Shown here piece by piece: positions 36,528-51,056 of a stretch of DNA of 64,000 nt. The stretch is taken from assembly GCA_025602915.1 (NCBI GenBank), contig JAHLJZ010000080.1:2501-66500 (forward strand), read 5' to 3'. The first letter of the stretch is position 1. Every line of letters starts with the position of its first letter. A program made the translations under genes and the position numbers. The notes under the pieces are model-generated. The model saw nothing but the letters and a program-made list of their open reading frames with translations, was not told the origin of the DNA and searched no databases. This DNA comes from Paraphysoderma sedebokerense. Taxonomy: Eukaryota; Blastocladiomycota; Physodermatomycetes; Physodermatales; Physodermataceae.

Positions 36528-39523
36528 ATGGATTTTGTCGGACTCACTGTAAAGTTGGTATGCAACAATGGCACTCTTTACCACGGAAAAGTGCAGCACA
36601 TCGACCAGCAGACCCACACCCTCACTCTCAACAACGGTACGCTTTTGTCTGCCTTTGGTCCTTCCTCATTCAATTCAGTTTTTGTTAAGAGTTCTTACAC
36701 GAATGGCCACATCTTTTTAGCAACCGAAGTAAAACCAAACGGTTTAAAACAAACTCTCGCCATTTGTTATGTACGTGGCTCCGACATCAAGGAACTCGAT
36801 ATCGTATCCTCTAAGAAAGCGTCCTCTGCGCGACCAACGTCATCGCCTCAGTCTCAACTTGAATCAACCCTCACCCACCCAGCACATAAACCGAGTCTGG
36901 AACGAAAACCGTCTCTGGGACCAGCTGCGCCGTCTCCAAAGAATATCCCGCCTCCGTCCCAGTTGGTGATGGATGATGGAAACATTGAAAGAAACCAGTT
37001 GCCGCCTGATCCGGCTATTGTCAGCGTTAGTACTTTTTCACCAAATTCTTGGTGTCAAGATTCATGTCAGAGCTCGATAATACGAATTGTAAGAATTATA
37101 TTGATCATGCTAATTCATTCTATTTTTCTTGTTCATCTGTTAGTTTTCAATGACTCCTCACCCGGTTCCGGCGCCAACAGTCTCTTCTGAAAGACCCCCA
37201 ATCACATCGTTCAAGCAACCACGGTAATCATTTACATTCATCTCCTTCTTCTGGTTTCCTACGATTCTCACGATTCCCTTTTATTCATTCACTTGTATCA
37301 CATAGGCATGTCACTGTAAGTGCTCGTTTGAAGAGATGTAACATATGAGCGTTTTATATTATACTGATCTGTATTGTTTACAGGTTGTCACGGAAGAAAA
37401 TTACACAACGACCACTGATGACGAATATTATCACCGTAATGGTAAACCGAAAAGGCAGAACAGAGCTCGTCGAAAAAATCAATACGATTCTTCTCCAGGT
37501 ATCGTCGTTTATCTTGGATTGGCCAATAACTATGAGGAGGGTTTTAACAGTTGGTTTAATGTAGAAAAGAGAACACGAAATGGACGTCGTTTACGAGACG
37601 GATCGGAATGGGCTTCTGAAGATGTGACGGGTGCAGAGTACGGGCAGGAATTTGATTTTCAAGGGAATTTAGGATTGTTTAATAAAGAAAAAATATGGGA
37701 TGAAATAAGGGTTTGTTTTGGTACTTCAAGAAAACCGTAGGGATGCGTTCTTGACATCCAACAGTCCCAGGATGCGACCGCGCCAGAAACGCTCCTCGTC
37801 AATCTCAACCGTCGCAATAATCAGTATCAACCGCAACCAAAACTTCATCACACCGAGAATGTGTTATCGCCGCACGCTCGACCGCCGACCTCATTTACTG
37901 CCGACGTGCCCGCTCCCTTACCGACATCAACTGTCACTATCCCCATGGGATCTAGACAATCCAGTTCAAGGTTATCAGGTCAATCCATCCATTCCACTCA
38001 TTCATCTAAATCGGCTAAACTAAGAAAACAGAGGTCAAAGCAGAAAAATGTCGACAGCGATGATGAAAGTGATACGGACGAACTCGATGAGTACGCTGAA
38101 GGTGAAGCCGGAAAAACTAGAGAACGCATGGCCAAGATTGGTAAACATCATAGTCATCCTCATAGTCATCCTCATAGTCATAGATCATCGTACTCTGCGG
38201 GCGGTAAAAGCAGGAATAATAGTATAATAGAAATTGAAAACGGTTTAACTAGTGTTTCTTTGAACACTTCAAATGCTGGCATTGGTGCCGGATTATCTGT
38301 GAGCAACGACGATGTAATGGGGGCGTTGGGTTCAAGGCCATTACAGAGTCCTCCTCCTAGAGGTGAAATTGGATATAGGACATTGACCGGGGTAACGGTG
38401 GAATGTGCGACCGCTGTTCAAATGTTGGAGGTTGAAAGGATGGCCGGTGAGTATTTTGTGATAGATTTGTTTTCCCCTTCATGAGTGACAATTGACAGTG
38501 GGTTTAATTATGTGACTTAGCTACTGAGACTGGACCGTCTGAGGAACAGATGATTGAAAATGCGGGACGCGGCATCGCGATGATGACGATTCAAGCCTTG
38601 GGTGAGTTGACTATGCTTGTATGATATTTCAAGGCTCAGATATCAGTTTGCTTACATGCACTGTTTTTGCTTTTTGCAGGTGGCGGACGGCGAATGTCTC
38701 ATCGTAACCATAATTCCCCGCCTACGGTGATATTACTTTGCGGAAACAACAAACACGGAGCCTACACTCTAGCGGCCGGACGACATCTCTCGAATCGAGG
38801 AATTGAGGTGATTGCTTGCATTGTGGGTGATTCAGTTGTTTCCGCGACTGAGATTGGGATGGGTGTGGGTGTAGGAATCGGTGTGAGTCCAATTGGACGT
38901 GAGGATGTGTTGATAAAGAATGTACAATTGCAAAAGAGATATCTGCGGAGCGCAGGGGGGTTAACAGTTTCTTATACTGGTATGTAGATTGTTCAATTGA
39001 CATGCTTATATTCACGATTTTGACGGTTGACCTGACCCGGTGTATTAGATCTTCCTATCCCCTCTTCTCAGCCGGTTGACCTTATTATCGATGGTCTGTT
39101 GGGCTACCAGTATTCCATACGTGATCTTCCGTCGGCGAATGATCAACAAGTCGTCACTGAATTGATCACTTATGCGAACCGGAACAAGGCGCCTATTTTG
39201 TCTATTGACGTTCCATCAGGTAAAGGACTCCTTTTTCCAAAAGGCTGCGTAGAAAAGAAGCTCGAACTGATGATTTCATTGTGATTTGAACAGGTGTAGA
39301 TGGCACAACGGGTTACATTACGAGTCCACCGATATACATTGTTCCCAAGTGGACATTGTGTCTCGGCATACCCAAGAGTGGACTGATCAGCCGGAACGTG
39401 ACTGGTGAATTGTTTCTAACGGATTTGGGGATACCAAACAGTCTGTGGAGGAGGGTAGGTGTACGGGAATGGGAGAATGGAGTTTGGGAGGGAGCGTGGT
39501 TGGTTGGTTTGGAGTATGTCTAA
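36528..39523 (+). CDS. EDC3: Enhancer of mRNA decapping EDC3
   Basis: About eight exons. The N-terminal LSm16 domain reads MDFVGLTVKLVCNNGTLYHG and VQHIDQQTHTLTLNNGTLLS. A Pro/Ser linker leads to the FDF motif in EYGQEFDFQGNLGLFN with KEKIWDEIR, which binds the Dhh1/DDX6 helicase. A low-complexity part with KHHSHPHSHPHSH follows. The YjeF_N domain (MIENAGRGIAMMTIQALGGG, ILLCGNNKHGAYTLAAGRHL, PILSIDVPSGVDGTTG) closes the protein, ending WEGAWLVGLEYV. EDC3 scaffolds decapping complexes and P-bodies with Dcp2 and Dhh1. Between 37234 and 37384 only a 10-nt exon, GCATGTCACT (37306-37315), keeps the frame (QPRHVTVVTEEN). Confidence 0.93.
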
Positions 39524-39920
39524 AAAAAGACACTGACACGATCTATTTGTACATGCTGCTGTGCGTAGAATACAAGTCTGTTGCTTGAGAGGAGATAAGC
39601 GAGCAAGCAAGCCGTTTAGAAATTTAAGGTGTGGCGAATGGACAGTTGCAGACAACATGCAATAGATGGGGAATAAGCATACATATGTGTCGGTGGAACG
39701 AGTGTTGAGGATGGTGATTGTGCAACTGTTAATTGGCGATTGTGAGGGGAATCAGATACCACAATAGACACGTGATTTGCACGTGTGAATCCGCTCCGCG
39801 AGTGGGGAACAGCGCTAAGGTTAAAAATAGAAAAATTCCCTCCTCATCACTCCTCATTCCTCATTCCTCATTTTTATATCATCTCATCTCATCCAGGACT
39901 AGCAATCCCCCCCTCAATCG
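39524..39920 (+). promoter_or_regulatory. PNS1 promoter with paired CACGTG boxes
   Basis: CACGTG at 39769-39774 and 39780-39785, 11 bp apart (one helical turn), lie 152 and 141 bp upstream of the PNS1 ATG. A pyrimidine-rich tract of repeated CCTCATT units occupies about 39840-39900, directly before the start. Confidence 0.6.
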
Positions 39921-42259
39921 ATGACAGACCCCAACTATCAGCAGTACGGGCAGTACCCCCCGCAGAACCAACCCTATCCCCAGTATCCCCCGCAACAGGG
40001 CTATCCCCCTCAGCAAGGATACCCGCCCCAACAGGGTTATCCTCAGTACCCCCCGCAACAGCCTTACCCCACCGACTCGAAAGCGTCCGGTAGCGCTGCC
40101 TACCCTCCCAGTCAACCTCCCGTCTATGCGGATCCCAATGGCCAGAAACCTCCGCACGGTGGCAGTACCGCCCCTCTGAACAGCGGGGAAAGGTTTCAAC
40201 CTCCCTCTGGTTATCAAGATGTCTGGGCTGCTTTGCTTTATCTTGCAGATTTCGGTGAGTGTCGTCTATTGACTTTGTAATCCTATGGAAATGTGACAAG
40301 TTGAAGCGGTTTGAGTGCATTTTTCCTGAAACACGTTTTGGGCAGCTACACTCGGAGGATGCGATGTAGACGTAATAGGATTTCACTTGTTGCGTCAGAT
40401 TGTAAACGACACAAGTGAGGATGAAATCGGTTGATCCTTTCATAGATGTAGGAGTATTAGAAACTGACCAAGTGTTTTTTTTTTTGTCTAGTCGCTTACG
40501 CCGGTTTAGCCGCTTATAGTATCTCAAAGTCGAATATCTTTAGATCAACCAACAACAATAACAACACAACAAACCCAGGTAGAAAGGATGATATTCCAGC
40601 CTCAGTCATTGGCACATTAGCTGGATCCCTCGTTTTCGCTTTCCTGTTATCCGTTGGCTACCTCATGCTTATGCGAAAGTTCCCTCGTCAACTCATTGTC
40701 TTCACCTTTTGGTTCTCTATTGCCTGGCTCGCTGTTTTAGCTGTATTGGGTGCAATCGTCGGTCAATTTGGCGTGACTGTCATTTGCGGCATATTCATTA
40801 TATTTTACCTGATTATGTACAAAAGTTTTAAGTCTAGAATGCCGTTTGCCAGTGTCATGTTGAGTACTGTTGCTTCGATTACTCAAAAGTATCCGGCTAC
40901 TGTTACTGCTGGTATTATTGGTTTGATCGTCAGTTTGGCTTACAATATTTTCTGGGTTATTGGGGTACGTCATTCGATTTTACATTACATCCTGAATCTA
41001 CAGACCAACTTATTAACATTATCTATTAACTTGGTTGTGATATAGTTCATCTGTGTATACGATACATTTGCTACAACTGACTCCCGAACCGGCGCTAGAC
41101 AAATGTCTGGTGCTACTTATGCTCTCTGGGTTTTTTCCATCTTCTCGTACTACTGGACCAATCAAGTCTTCAAGAATGTTGTCCACGTCACCATTTCTGG
41201 TACTTTTGCTTCCTTCTATTTCCTATCTGTAAGTTCTCTTGCTCTTCATGGATCATCGAGCTTGCGGAATGTTATTCTAACCGTAAAATGCAGGGCTCCC
41301 CTCAAGGTATGCCCAGCAGCCCAACCTTGGGTGCCTTCAAGAGAGCTGTTACCACCTCATTTGGTTCAATTTGTTTCGGTTCATTGATTATCGCAATCTT
41401 ACAAACCATCCGCGCTATTTTAAGATCGGCTGCCAGAGACACCGACGGTATCGGAGCTTTCGCTGCTTGTTGTATCGAATGTATCCTGGGTAAGTGGCTA
41501 CTCATGCCTACTATTTGAGTTCCTTTGACTGACTTGATGTAATTTTCCTGTTCAGCTTGGATCGAGGGTTTAGTACAATACTTCAACCACTATGCTGTAT
41601 GTTCATGAATTTTTGCTTTGTCGGTCAAAGTATTTATCGGAGTACTGACGTTTTTATTGATTCCATTTATATAGTTCACTCAAGTTGCTATCTATGGTAA
41701 AGATTATTGTACCGCTGCCAAAGACACATGGACTATGGTTAAAGACCGCGGTATCGGTAAGTTTGAGGATTAAATTGACCTTTTTAGAAACTGTTGAAAT
41801 CTAATAGACCCCTCTTTCTTTTTTAACTTTGAACTTTAGATGCTATTATCAACGACGATTTAATTGGCAACGTCCTCGGTTTTGGCGGTATCCTTGTCGC
41901 CTTCCTCAATGTTGCTTTCGTCTACGTCATTCTTCTTATTGTTGGGGTCACTAAAGATCCGAATCTCAGCGGTTGGACCGTCATTTTATGTGTCGTTGGT
42001 TTCTTTTTGGGATTGGTCATGTTCTTCTTGATTGGTGAAGTTATCAATTCCGGTGTTGCCACTACATTCGTCTGTTTGGCTGAAGACCCGAACGCTTTGA
42101 GAGCCACCAAACCTGAATTATGGGAAAAAATCAGAGAAACTTATCCTGTTCGTATCACCATTTCCCTATTGGTACTGCCTGAAAAATTGCGTTCTGACTT
42201 TTCCTTTTGTTTTCGATCGTCAACAGCAAGCTGCTTTCCATGGAATGCACAGTGCCTAA
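39921..42259 (+). CDS. PNS1: PNS1 / choline transporter-like (CTL) membrane protein
   Basis: About nine exons. The cytosolic N-terminus is a Pro/Gln/Tyr repeat region (QQGYPPQQGYPPQQGYPQ) of about 60 residues, then YQDVWAALLYLADFATLGG. About ten membrane helices follow, such as IVFTFWFSIAWLAVLAVLGA and ATVTAGIIGLIVSLAYNIFW. The CTL-family core includes TYALWVFSIFSYYWTNQVFK, SPTLGAFKRAVTTSFGSICF, GSLIIAILQTIRAILR, AYIEC-like CCIECILAWIEGLVQYFNHYA and YGKDYCTAAKDTWTMVKDRG. The last exon, joined through a GTTCGT donor at 42148, gives QAAFHGMHSA. These plasma-membrane proteins have uncertain transport activity in fungi, and the substrate cannot be read from sequence. Confidence 0.92.
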
Positions 42260-43022
42260 GTAACTTTAAGTGGTTAACACTGATCACACTATAAACTCTA
42301 TAAAAACAATCATGTTTAACATACTTTACAAAATTAGAAAAAAAATTAAACGTTGTTCTGTTTAAACGTTTCTCTATGTGTTTATAGTATTATTATTATC
42401 TGAGTTTGATTTGTTGTTTTCATCGTCTAAATAGGACAAATAAAAGGATTAATTTGAAGCTCTTAACACAGACGATACACCGCTCTATCTATATCCCCAA
42501 AATTATTTAGTTTCCAATTCGCTACTACTTTACGACGCGTTGGTAACGAGGTAATCCCATTTCCGACTAGTTTGCTACCACAAGGTGAATGCATCCTGGA
42601 CGTGTTGCGGAAGAAAAACTCGTTCTTCTCCATGTTAGGATGATAGGTTTCATTGATTATGTGTGTTTCTCGACATCAAGCTTTATAATGTCGAGCTTGA
42701 AGTGACTTTATTGAGAGCGTAAAGTCAATCAGAGAATTCCTGCAACGGAAAGCAAATACCGCCAAGAATTGAGCTGTTGCTTTAGCATCTATTAAATCCA
42801 TATGTGTCGAACCAAAACTTATATATATCATTTATTAGAATATAATCCGTTCAAATCATTCATGAACCATCTCTGACAGATTTGGATAGAAGGCCATACA
42901 TACGCGGAAGATTGACCACGTGACTATCACCCTGGATACGACGCATCCTCCCTCGCACCGTATCATTCTGCCGGCATCCGTCGATTGAACTCCCTCTTCC
43001 GCAATCCGTTATATCATAAAAT
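42260..43022 (+). promoter_or_regulatory. PNS1 3' flank and RPS23 promoter
   Basis: 763 bp without a gene. CACGTG at 42917-42922 (context GACCACGTGACT) is 106 bp upstream of the RPS23 ATG. Confidence 0.5.
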
Positions 43023-44118
<1,096 letters not shown>

Positions 44119-44623
44119 ACAAACTCTTTGGTATATTATATCGAGTTTGATAGTGATGTTAGGTTGTTGGATTTTGTCCGCGTACAAAATTTGTATTGTA
44201 GCTCATAATTAGTTACGACATAATAAAAAGTAACTGTAAACCCTCTTTTCAAACGAGTTGCCTGCTTCTAATTCTCTCAAAGCACACTGATCTGAACAAC
44301 GTCTACCCAGAAGAGAGGGGTTAGACCTGACACATATGAAATATGAGGTATCAAGCTGACATCAAAATATTTGATGAGCTTCAGCGCACACATTCATATC
44401 TTTAAGAAGAGTATTTATTTATCCTACATTCACAAATCGCACCACAACAAATCCATACCAACCACCCACTTGTTTCACGACATTCTTTTATTTTTCTTCA
44501 TCTACAATACAACAATATTACATGAACCTCAACCAAAAGAGAGCATAAAACAACCGGGGGTAAACATTCAGATTGTCGGTATGAAAATATTGTAAGAACG
44601 ATTTTTTATGAAGTATAAGAAAT
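44119..44623. other. Convergent 3' region between RPS23 and RPL36
   Basis: AT-rich spacer between two convergent ribosomal protein genes. No gene recognised. Confidence 0.4.
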
Positions 44624-45412
44624 TTAGTGAGCGGCGGCTCTTCTGGATTCGGCGATGATGTTGGATAATTCTTCAACCTTTCTCTTGGCACGAGTAAGAG
44701 TTCCAAGCTAAATTCAGATAAAGAATCAAATCAAAAACAAAGATTTGAAGAAAAATTGTTAGATCATTGCACCAATTGAGTTATCCAAAAACTTTCGGGC
44801 AGACAAAAGTCACTCCAAAGTTTGATCAAACGACATTCGAGTAAAATCACATAAATAAAATTACGTACTCTCTTCTTGGCCAATTTCTTAGCTCTCTTAT
44901 CCTTAGAGTTTTTCAACAATTCCATAACTCTCTTTTCATAAGGGGCGAAACCAACGACTTCACGGACAAGGTCACGGACGAATTTGGTGCGCTTGGCGAG
45001 TCTCTAATTGATATTTAAAAAATTGCGCAAAATTGAAAGACGATAGTGGAAAATGTGTGATTATGGCGAGAGAGATGGGAGAGTTGAATAAACGGGATTT
45101 TTTAATAATCAGTGTCGGTGGTGTCAAAAAGTGGTGGTAAGCGGAACATTTTTGTAGGAAGAAAAAGAAAAAGAAAAAAATTCGTATAAGTGAGTATACA
45201 ATAAATTAAAATTCTTTAAGAATCTTCCACTCCAAAAAAACACTTTTCGTTATACTATCACTTATCCATTCAGCATAGACTAAAGCTCATTAGATACAAG
45301 CAGAAAAATAGAGCAAAACACATACGCCTTTTTGAGAGACAGGCTTGAATCTGGGTTGACGTTTGGTGACGGGGAAACCCTTAGTTAAACCGACAGAAAG
45401 GCTAGAAGTCAT
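44624..45412 (-). CDS. RPL36: 60S ribosomal protein eL36 (RPL36)
   Basis: Three exons: [20 protein letters not shown] with [29 protein letters not shown] with [20 protein letters not shown]; and [20 protein letters not shown] ending SRRAAH. About 100 residues, basic and colinear with eukaryotic eL36. A structural protein of the large ribosomal subunit. The first intron is about 325 bp and the second about 170 bp. CACGTG at 45505-45510 lies 93 bp upstream of the ATG, matching the arrangement at RPS23. Confidence 0.95.
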
Positions 45413-45504
45413 GTTGTCGATATGTGAAATAAAATCGTCTGGGGAGGAAGAAGAAAACTCGTCGTTGACAATACTATTGGGTGGAGCTGTTTTTTTCAAG
45501 GTGA

Positions 45505-45510
45505 CACGTG
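45505..45510. promoter_or_regulatory. CACGTG box upstream of RPL36
   Basis: Context GTGACACGTGTTC, 93 bp from the RPL36 start. The same palindrome is 106 bp from the RPS23 start. Confidence 0.55.
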
Positions 45511-45630
45511 TTCGTTGCTAGGAAGCGTTTGCCCGTCAACGAGAATATTTATAATTTTGAAAGCATGAGTGGGTCGTTTCGGTTGAATCAAATTTTGAAT
45601 TCATTTATTTGTTCATCTCAAATCCTACTG

Positions 45631-48345
45631 TTACTTTATCTGATACAATTTTGCAATCCTTGCGGCATTATCGTAACTGCGTAAAAACACTAGCATTTTG
45701 ACAATCTTTTCGAATTCAGGTCTAATGATACCGTGTTAATTCACTTCTAAAAGAAATGAGATACCGCAGAATAAAAGATAACATTTTCTACTCACCTGCC
45801 AACTTCTTTGTTCTTCTGTATATGATTGGAAAGCACGATGATTGATTTCGCTAACGATTCATACCTCTCCGGAGTCTTAAAACCGTCACCAATCCATTCT
45901 TTTGGCACGGTATCGACAATCTAATATAAGCAACAGCAGATATCAAGAATCAGCAAGCAAACGAATCGCATCATAATAAAAAGAGAAATACATGCCATTT
46001 GAAAAGCTGAAATATCGTCTACCATTGGTTCAATCATTTCATAAATCACAGTTGTCCAACGGTTGAGAAGCGAATCGATTAACAAATTCTGTATAGTTGA
46101 ATCTGAAAAATATTTCTTCATTGTGCAGATGTTCTTCCATAATTTCATGGCGAGGTTAAAACAGTTTCTATAGACAATTGGAGAAGGGGGGCCGTCTGAG
46201 TCGCGTAGTCGCGACAACTGAGAAACAGCCATTTCGATTGACTCAATAAAGACGGTTGATAATGATGATATGAGTGTCTTAACGTACAGGTAGTTAAAGT
46301 TAGGAGGGAGAAAAACTTAACGGTTATCATAAGGAAATCTTACCTGAAAGGGGTCACTCCTTCGGTCAACCACGTAAAGAATCTGCTCCAACACTTCTTT
46401 CAAATTTCTGACTTGAGTTTGAGAGAAAGGATCCAAATATCGTATTATACTTTTCAGTCTAGGCACTACTGATTTCATGATTACTTTGTTCAATAACATT
46501 GCGTCAGGGTCCTCCGACTTCGCTGTGTTCATAGAGGGACCATATTCGTGGGCAGATACTGTCTGGTGCCATTTCATTTGATCCAAGTCGGATACGTTCT
46601 GCATAAACAGTGGCTCATTAGGATCCATAATTTTAGTATATGTCAACATAGTAGAATCAAACCATGAATGGATCCCAATCTAGTAACTCCTTTCGAACAT
46701 GAATCTCGAATACGCCTGGTAAACTCAGACTTCCAAAAGCGTCAACATATTCTACCCGAAATTTGCTTTTCCATGTTTCAAATCGTTTGCTAATAATGTT
46801 CGGATTTTGAAACTCCTCGTCTACATCTTCGAATACAGCGTTTATCTCCCTTTTCACCTCATCTAAACATAATCCGCTAGTTGGCTAAAATATGTATAAC
46901 TCATTAAACAACCGATAACATACCAATTTTACTCTGACGCTCTGTGGACTCTGGCAGAGTTATATTGTCTGAAAGTAGGAATGTCTCTAAACGGATTGAT
47001 ACTGATTGGTCAACACGATCTTTCAAAATTTCGTTCCATCTCTGTTCAAGGCTCTCGATTTCGGGGAACTAAATATAAGCGCGTTAATATCTAAAATACG
47101 GTAACAGAATAAGACTTTATAACACTAAGAAAGGCCTACTAGCCTTTTCATCCATGAATTCAACAAAATCAAACATAAATGTTTTCAATTGCTGAAAGTA
47201 ATCGTATCTATCGGAAGCTATCTGGAGATCGCTTTCCAGGGTTTCAAGCGCTTTTTGCAATTCTTGAATTTCACGCCTCGAACCCTCTAGCTCATTGACA
47301 TGCATTGAATAGACTTGACGTAAGTGATGCTCTGCATCTATAAGGGAACTCTGAACATTATCTAACGATGGAATCGGGAGTATCCTCGGCACTGGTGTTG
47401 GACAAGTTAGAGGTTGTGAGAACTACGCCCAAGGGAATGAGGGTTACGAACTCTTGATTGCTCCAATTGCCTGATGTGCTGCATTGAGAGCCATTTCTGC
47501 CTTTCCGCCCATACTTCCTTCCTGCAAGGCACCCCCTCTCCTTATCTGTTCCAACTCCCAACGTTTCAATTCGTCGTCATCTTCGTCCATCATTTGATCC
47601 CTTTCATCCAAATCCACAGCAATATTCATTGATTCGCCGGGTTTCAATTCATTTGATTGTGTTACTTTGGCTGAATTCAAGGTGTAAAAATCCATATCAT
47701 CCGCATCATCGTCCACTACCGAAGGCGTGATAGTTATAGTAGTGGATTGAACGTTAGGATGAGATAATTGTCGGGTTGATTCATCGGATTGCAGACGATT
47801 ATCGGTGCTATAAAATAAATAGCCATTGATAGATTACGGTATTAGAACGAATAAATAAAATATATACTTAATATCGGACATGTAAAATCAAAACAAACTT
47901 TGCAATATCGCCATAAACAGTTCGTGCTCCCAATTTTTTCAAACGACGACTCGCTGCACTCTTCTTTATTTGAAATCCATCCTCGCCAGTCTCCTAAATT
48001 TCAGCAATCATTGTCAGTTTCAGAGATAGTATTCATAGAAGCAGATGCAGATGTTTAGCAAAGAACGAACATTGTCGGCCTCAAAACTCAAACCGACAGT
48101 TTTCTTTGGCTTTGCCTTATTTTTGGGTTTTGATTTCACAACAACAGCAGAGATCTGGGGTTCTTCGTTAGATACTGAACCGTCGTTTGATACTCTGTCG
48201 ATATTATCTTTTGTATTGTATTCATAAAATATGAATTAATTTCTGACACTCTATATTCAGAGCTAAAATGCAAGGGCCTACCATCATCATCTTCGATTGC
48301 AACTTTTTTGCGAATCTGCCGCTGTTTGGTGGGCTTCTTTATCAT
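45631..48345 (-). CDS. GCFC-domain protein (PAXBP1/GCFC2-like)
   Basis: About ten exons, about 770 residues. The N-terminus MIKKPTKQRQIRKKVAIEDD is basic then acidic, as in the family. It is followed by EDGFQIKKSAASRRLKKLGA and the conserved DDELKRWELEQIRRGGALQE. A coiled-coil part (VNELEGSRREIQELQKALET) leads into the GCFC domain: VDAFGSLSLPGVFEIHVRKE, LLDWDPFM, WHQTVSAHEYG, LLNKVIMKSVVPRLKSIIRY and LIDSLLNRWTTVIYEMIEPM. The end is FLRSYDNAARIAKLYQIK. Human relatives associate with the TFIP11/DHX15 machinery of late spliceosomes and intron turnover; nuclear action is inferred. It is divergent from the first fibro-slime gene (534 bp apart). Confidence 0.88.
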
Positions 48346-48879
48346 GCTTAGACTGGTTTGATCCAGCTATATTGCAAGGATTTCTGTAAATAAAAAATGA
48401 AGTCGGATCAAGTAGAACGGCCTGTTTAAGATTAGTTCCGACGTTCCAACAAATGAGGCGGACAATCAAAGTAGACCGATTTACTTTAATTTCGTGATTT
48501 ATCACCTTCAGTCGAACTATATCATTAGCCGTAGTGCGATTGTATTGTACACATTGTTGAACGAGTGCCAACTTTGAAAAAATCGTCTAAAATGCTCTAC
48601 TGGTAGAAGGCCTTTCATTGCGCACTGAAACCGTTGAATCATGAATCCAAAAAATGACAATTTCATAATACATAAGATCCAGATATAGTCATCTGATTAT
48701 GCTATTGGCCACTATTATAGCCATACCTTATCTTTGTTACCACTAGCAATCGCATCAATTGATGCCAGTGTTCTTGGAATGATACAGATTCAGCTTCTCT
48801 TTCGTGATCTTCAGTTCTAGCAAACGCGTTTCCAAACTATATCTATCCACAATCCCGCACCTAATGCATCATTTCCAGG
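48346..48879. other. Divergent intergenic region
   Basis: Between the GCFC start (-) and the first fibro-slime gene (+). No CACGTG and no recognisable coding frame. Confidence 0.4.
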
Positions 48880-51056
48880 ATGTACTCCAGAATATTGATT
48901 CTATGGGTGCTACTGCTCAATCTAAGACATATATTATGTGCGGATAAACCTCCGTCTCCTTGGAGACTCTTTAACGGATACATTCGCGACATGCCGCAAA
49001 TCCATCCCGACTTTGAACCCCCTGCATCCTCTGTCTTTCCTCAAACTGGTCTCCTTGTGGATACATTCAACGAAAACAACATGCCCGTGTTTATAACACC
49101 ATCTAAAAGAAATGCGACACAACTCTGTAGCAAATATATCGATAGGGAAGACGTGAATTTGCCTGTTTACCCTCAATGCGGGAGGTATGCCATTGCGAAC
49201 CACGGACATTTCTTCTTCGATGAGTGGTACATGTATGTAGACGCATTTATTTGAGTAATCTATTAGTGACAAAAGTGTTGATTGCTTTTACAAATGTCCA
49301 CAGGGACATTCCAGGGGTCAACATCGCATACAATGCGTCTTTGAATTTTACGTTAATTGATGCAAACAAATCAATGTATCGGTTTGAATATGGGAGTTTT
49401 TTTCCGCTAGATCAGATACATTTTGGCAAAAAAGAGGTTAGATCTTGCTCCTATTATTATTACGTTTGGTGAAAGGGAGACGGCATTGACGATCTTTCTC
49501 CAGGGTATGTTGGTCGATGACGGAAATTCGACTTTCAGACGGAATTTTTGGTTTACGTAAGTTGTGTAATGCTAAGAGAAAGACACAATCCATAACCTTA
49601 TCAAAAATTCTATTAGAACTGAAATGCGACTGGACTTCTATTATCGAGGTCAGGAAGTGTTCAGATTTGATGGGGACGATGATGTGTGGGTCTTCATTGA
49701 CGGCAAGTTAACAACTTGTGATCTCGGGGGCATCCATCATGTCGCAAATTGTACTTTGGAGCTTGATACGCTGGGTCTTGAACCAAATACCACTCATAAG
49801 ATGACAGTCTTTCGTAAGTTGTTAGCTTTGAGGGGCCAGTGAGATCATTTATGCAACGATGTTAACTAATTGGTCCATTGAAGATGCCGAACGAAAAAAT
49901 CCAGGATCAACGTTCTCCATCACTACATCTGTAGAACCCAGCAACAAGGCGCCAACTTCAGTTAACCGTACAATTCTTGCTCGATCAAATCAACAAATTA
50001 AAGTTTCTTTCCTTGCCTTTGATCCAGATGGTGATCCTTTGAGGACCTCCATCAGAGCAATAGTTGGAGGCGGAACTTTACTCGACCCTAACACAAACTC
50101 GACATTAGAGAGGGGGACTTGGTTCAACCAGAGCGAATTAATATTCGCCCGAGACACCGTGGGAACCTCTACCCTTTATTATATTGTGAACGATGGATCG
50201 TTGAACTCCACTGTGGCTGAGATTGTCATCAATGTTTTACCACAAATCCGTAAGGAATTAAAATATTGCCGTGCTCTAACTTCAGAACTGGTATAACCTC
50301 ATTATATCATTAGGTCCACCGGTTCCTCTGAACACTACAATCACTGTTACAGCTGGGCAAACGACCAGATTACAACTCTCCGTCGAATCACTTGATATCC
50401 CGCTTTCAAATTTGACTTGGTACCTATCGCGTAATCCGTCGAAAGGATATGCTACCCTGAACGAGAAATCGGGAGAGCTTGTGTTCGAAGTAATGTTGCT
50501 CCTCCTTAAGTCTTTTTTATGTTATTTATTGATTCCTAATGTGATCTCTTACCGCAAGGCTATTAATGCTGGAAATGATTCAGTTGTCTTTGAAGTCGTG
50601 GATCCTGAAGGTCGAGCTGGAACAGGAGTAGTCACAATTATAATCAAACGTAAGCATTGTCATAAGCTTAAAATTTGAGTACCCTAGTGTTAATTTCCGA
50701 AATCAGCCGAAGAAATTCCCCCACCACCTCCCCAAGGGTTACCCTTGCCAGCTGTAATTGGTATAGTTGGCGGTGCTATTGGTTTCGTAGCAATCGGGGC
50801 TGGCTTTTTCACTCATTACGTATATTTTCGATATGCCGCAAAGAAGTACGAGAGACAGGTAAAACTTTATTTCTTGATAGCTTCAGCTTCGGAATCATTA
50901 ATTTCCTTTAAATACCTACATTAACAGTGGCAAAAGGAGTTTTATTCGGCACAAATGCGTGAAAATCCGCTATATATTCCACAGGTAGTAGAGAACTATA
51001 ATCCTCTATACACCCCTTCAGGTGTCAACGAGTCGAGTCAATTCAGACTCATTTAA
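48880..51056 (+). CDS. Fibro-slime receptor A: single-pass membrane protein with an integrin-beta-like tail
   Basis: About ten exons. Signal peptide MYSRILILWVLLLNLRHILC. The fibro-slime/PA14-type ectodomain starts WRLFNGYIRDMPQIHPDFE and contains MDIPGVNIAYN, FYYRGQEVFRFDGDDDVWVF, IDGKLTTCDLGGIHH and VFxAER, all hallmarks of the fibro-slime family. A cadherin-like beta domain follows (FLAFDPDGDPL to YYIVNDGSLNS), then a second beta segment and a Pro-rich stalk. One Gly-rich helix (AVIGIVGGAIGFVAIGAGFF) crosses the membrane. The last exon (50928-51056) is cytoplasmic: WQKEFYSAQMRENPLY, second NPLY 12 residues on, ending SSQFRLI. Many N-x-S/T sites. It probably mediates adhesion or surface sensing. 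The ligand is unknown and the signalling role is inferred from the tail. Confidence 0.85.

Noticed and set aside
39840-39900. CCTCATT-like short repeats before PNS1 as a microsatellite of interest
   Set aside because: A pyrimidine-rich leader is common just upstream of fungal start codons; not distinctive.
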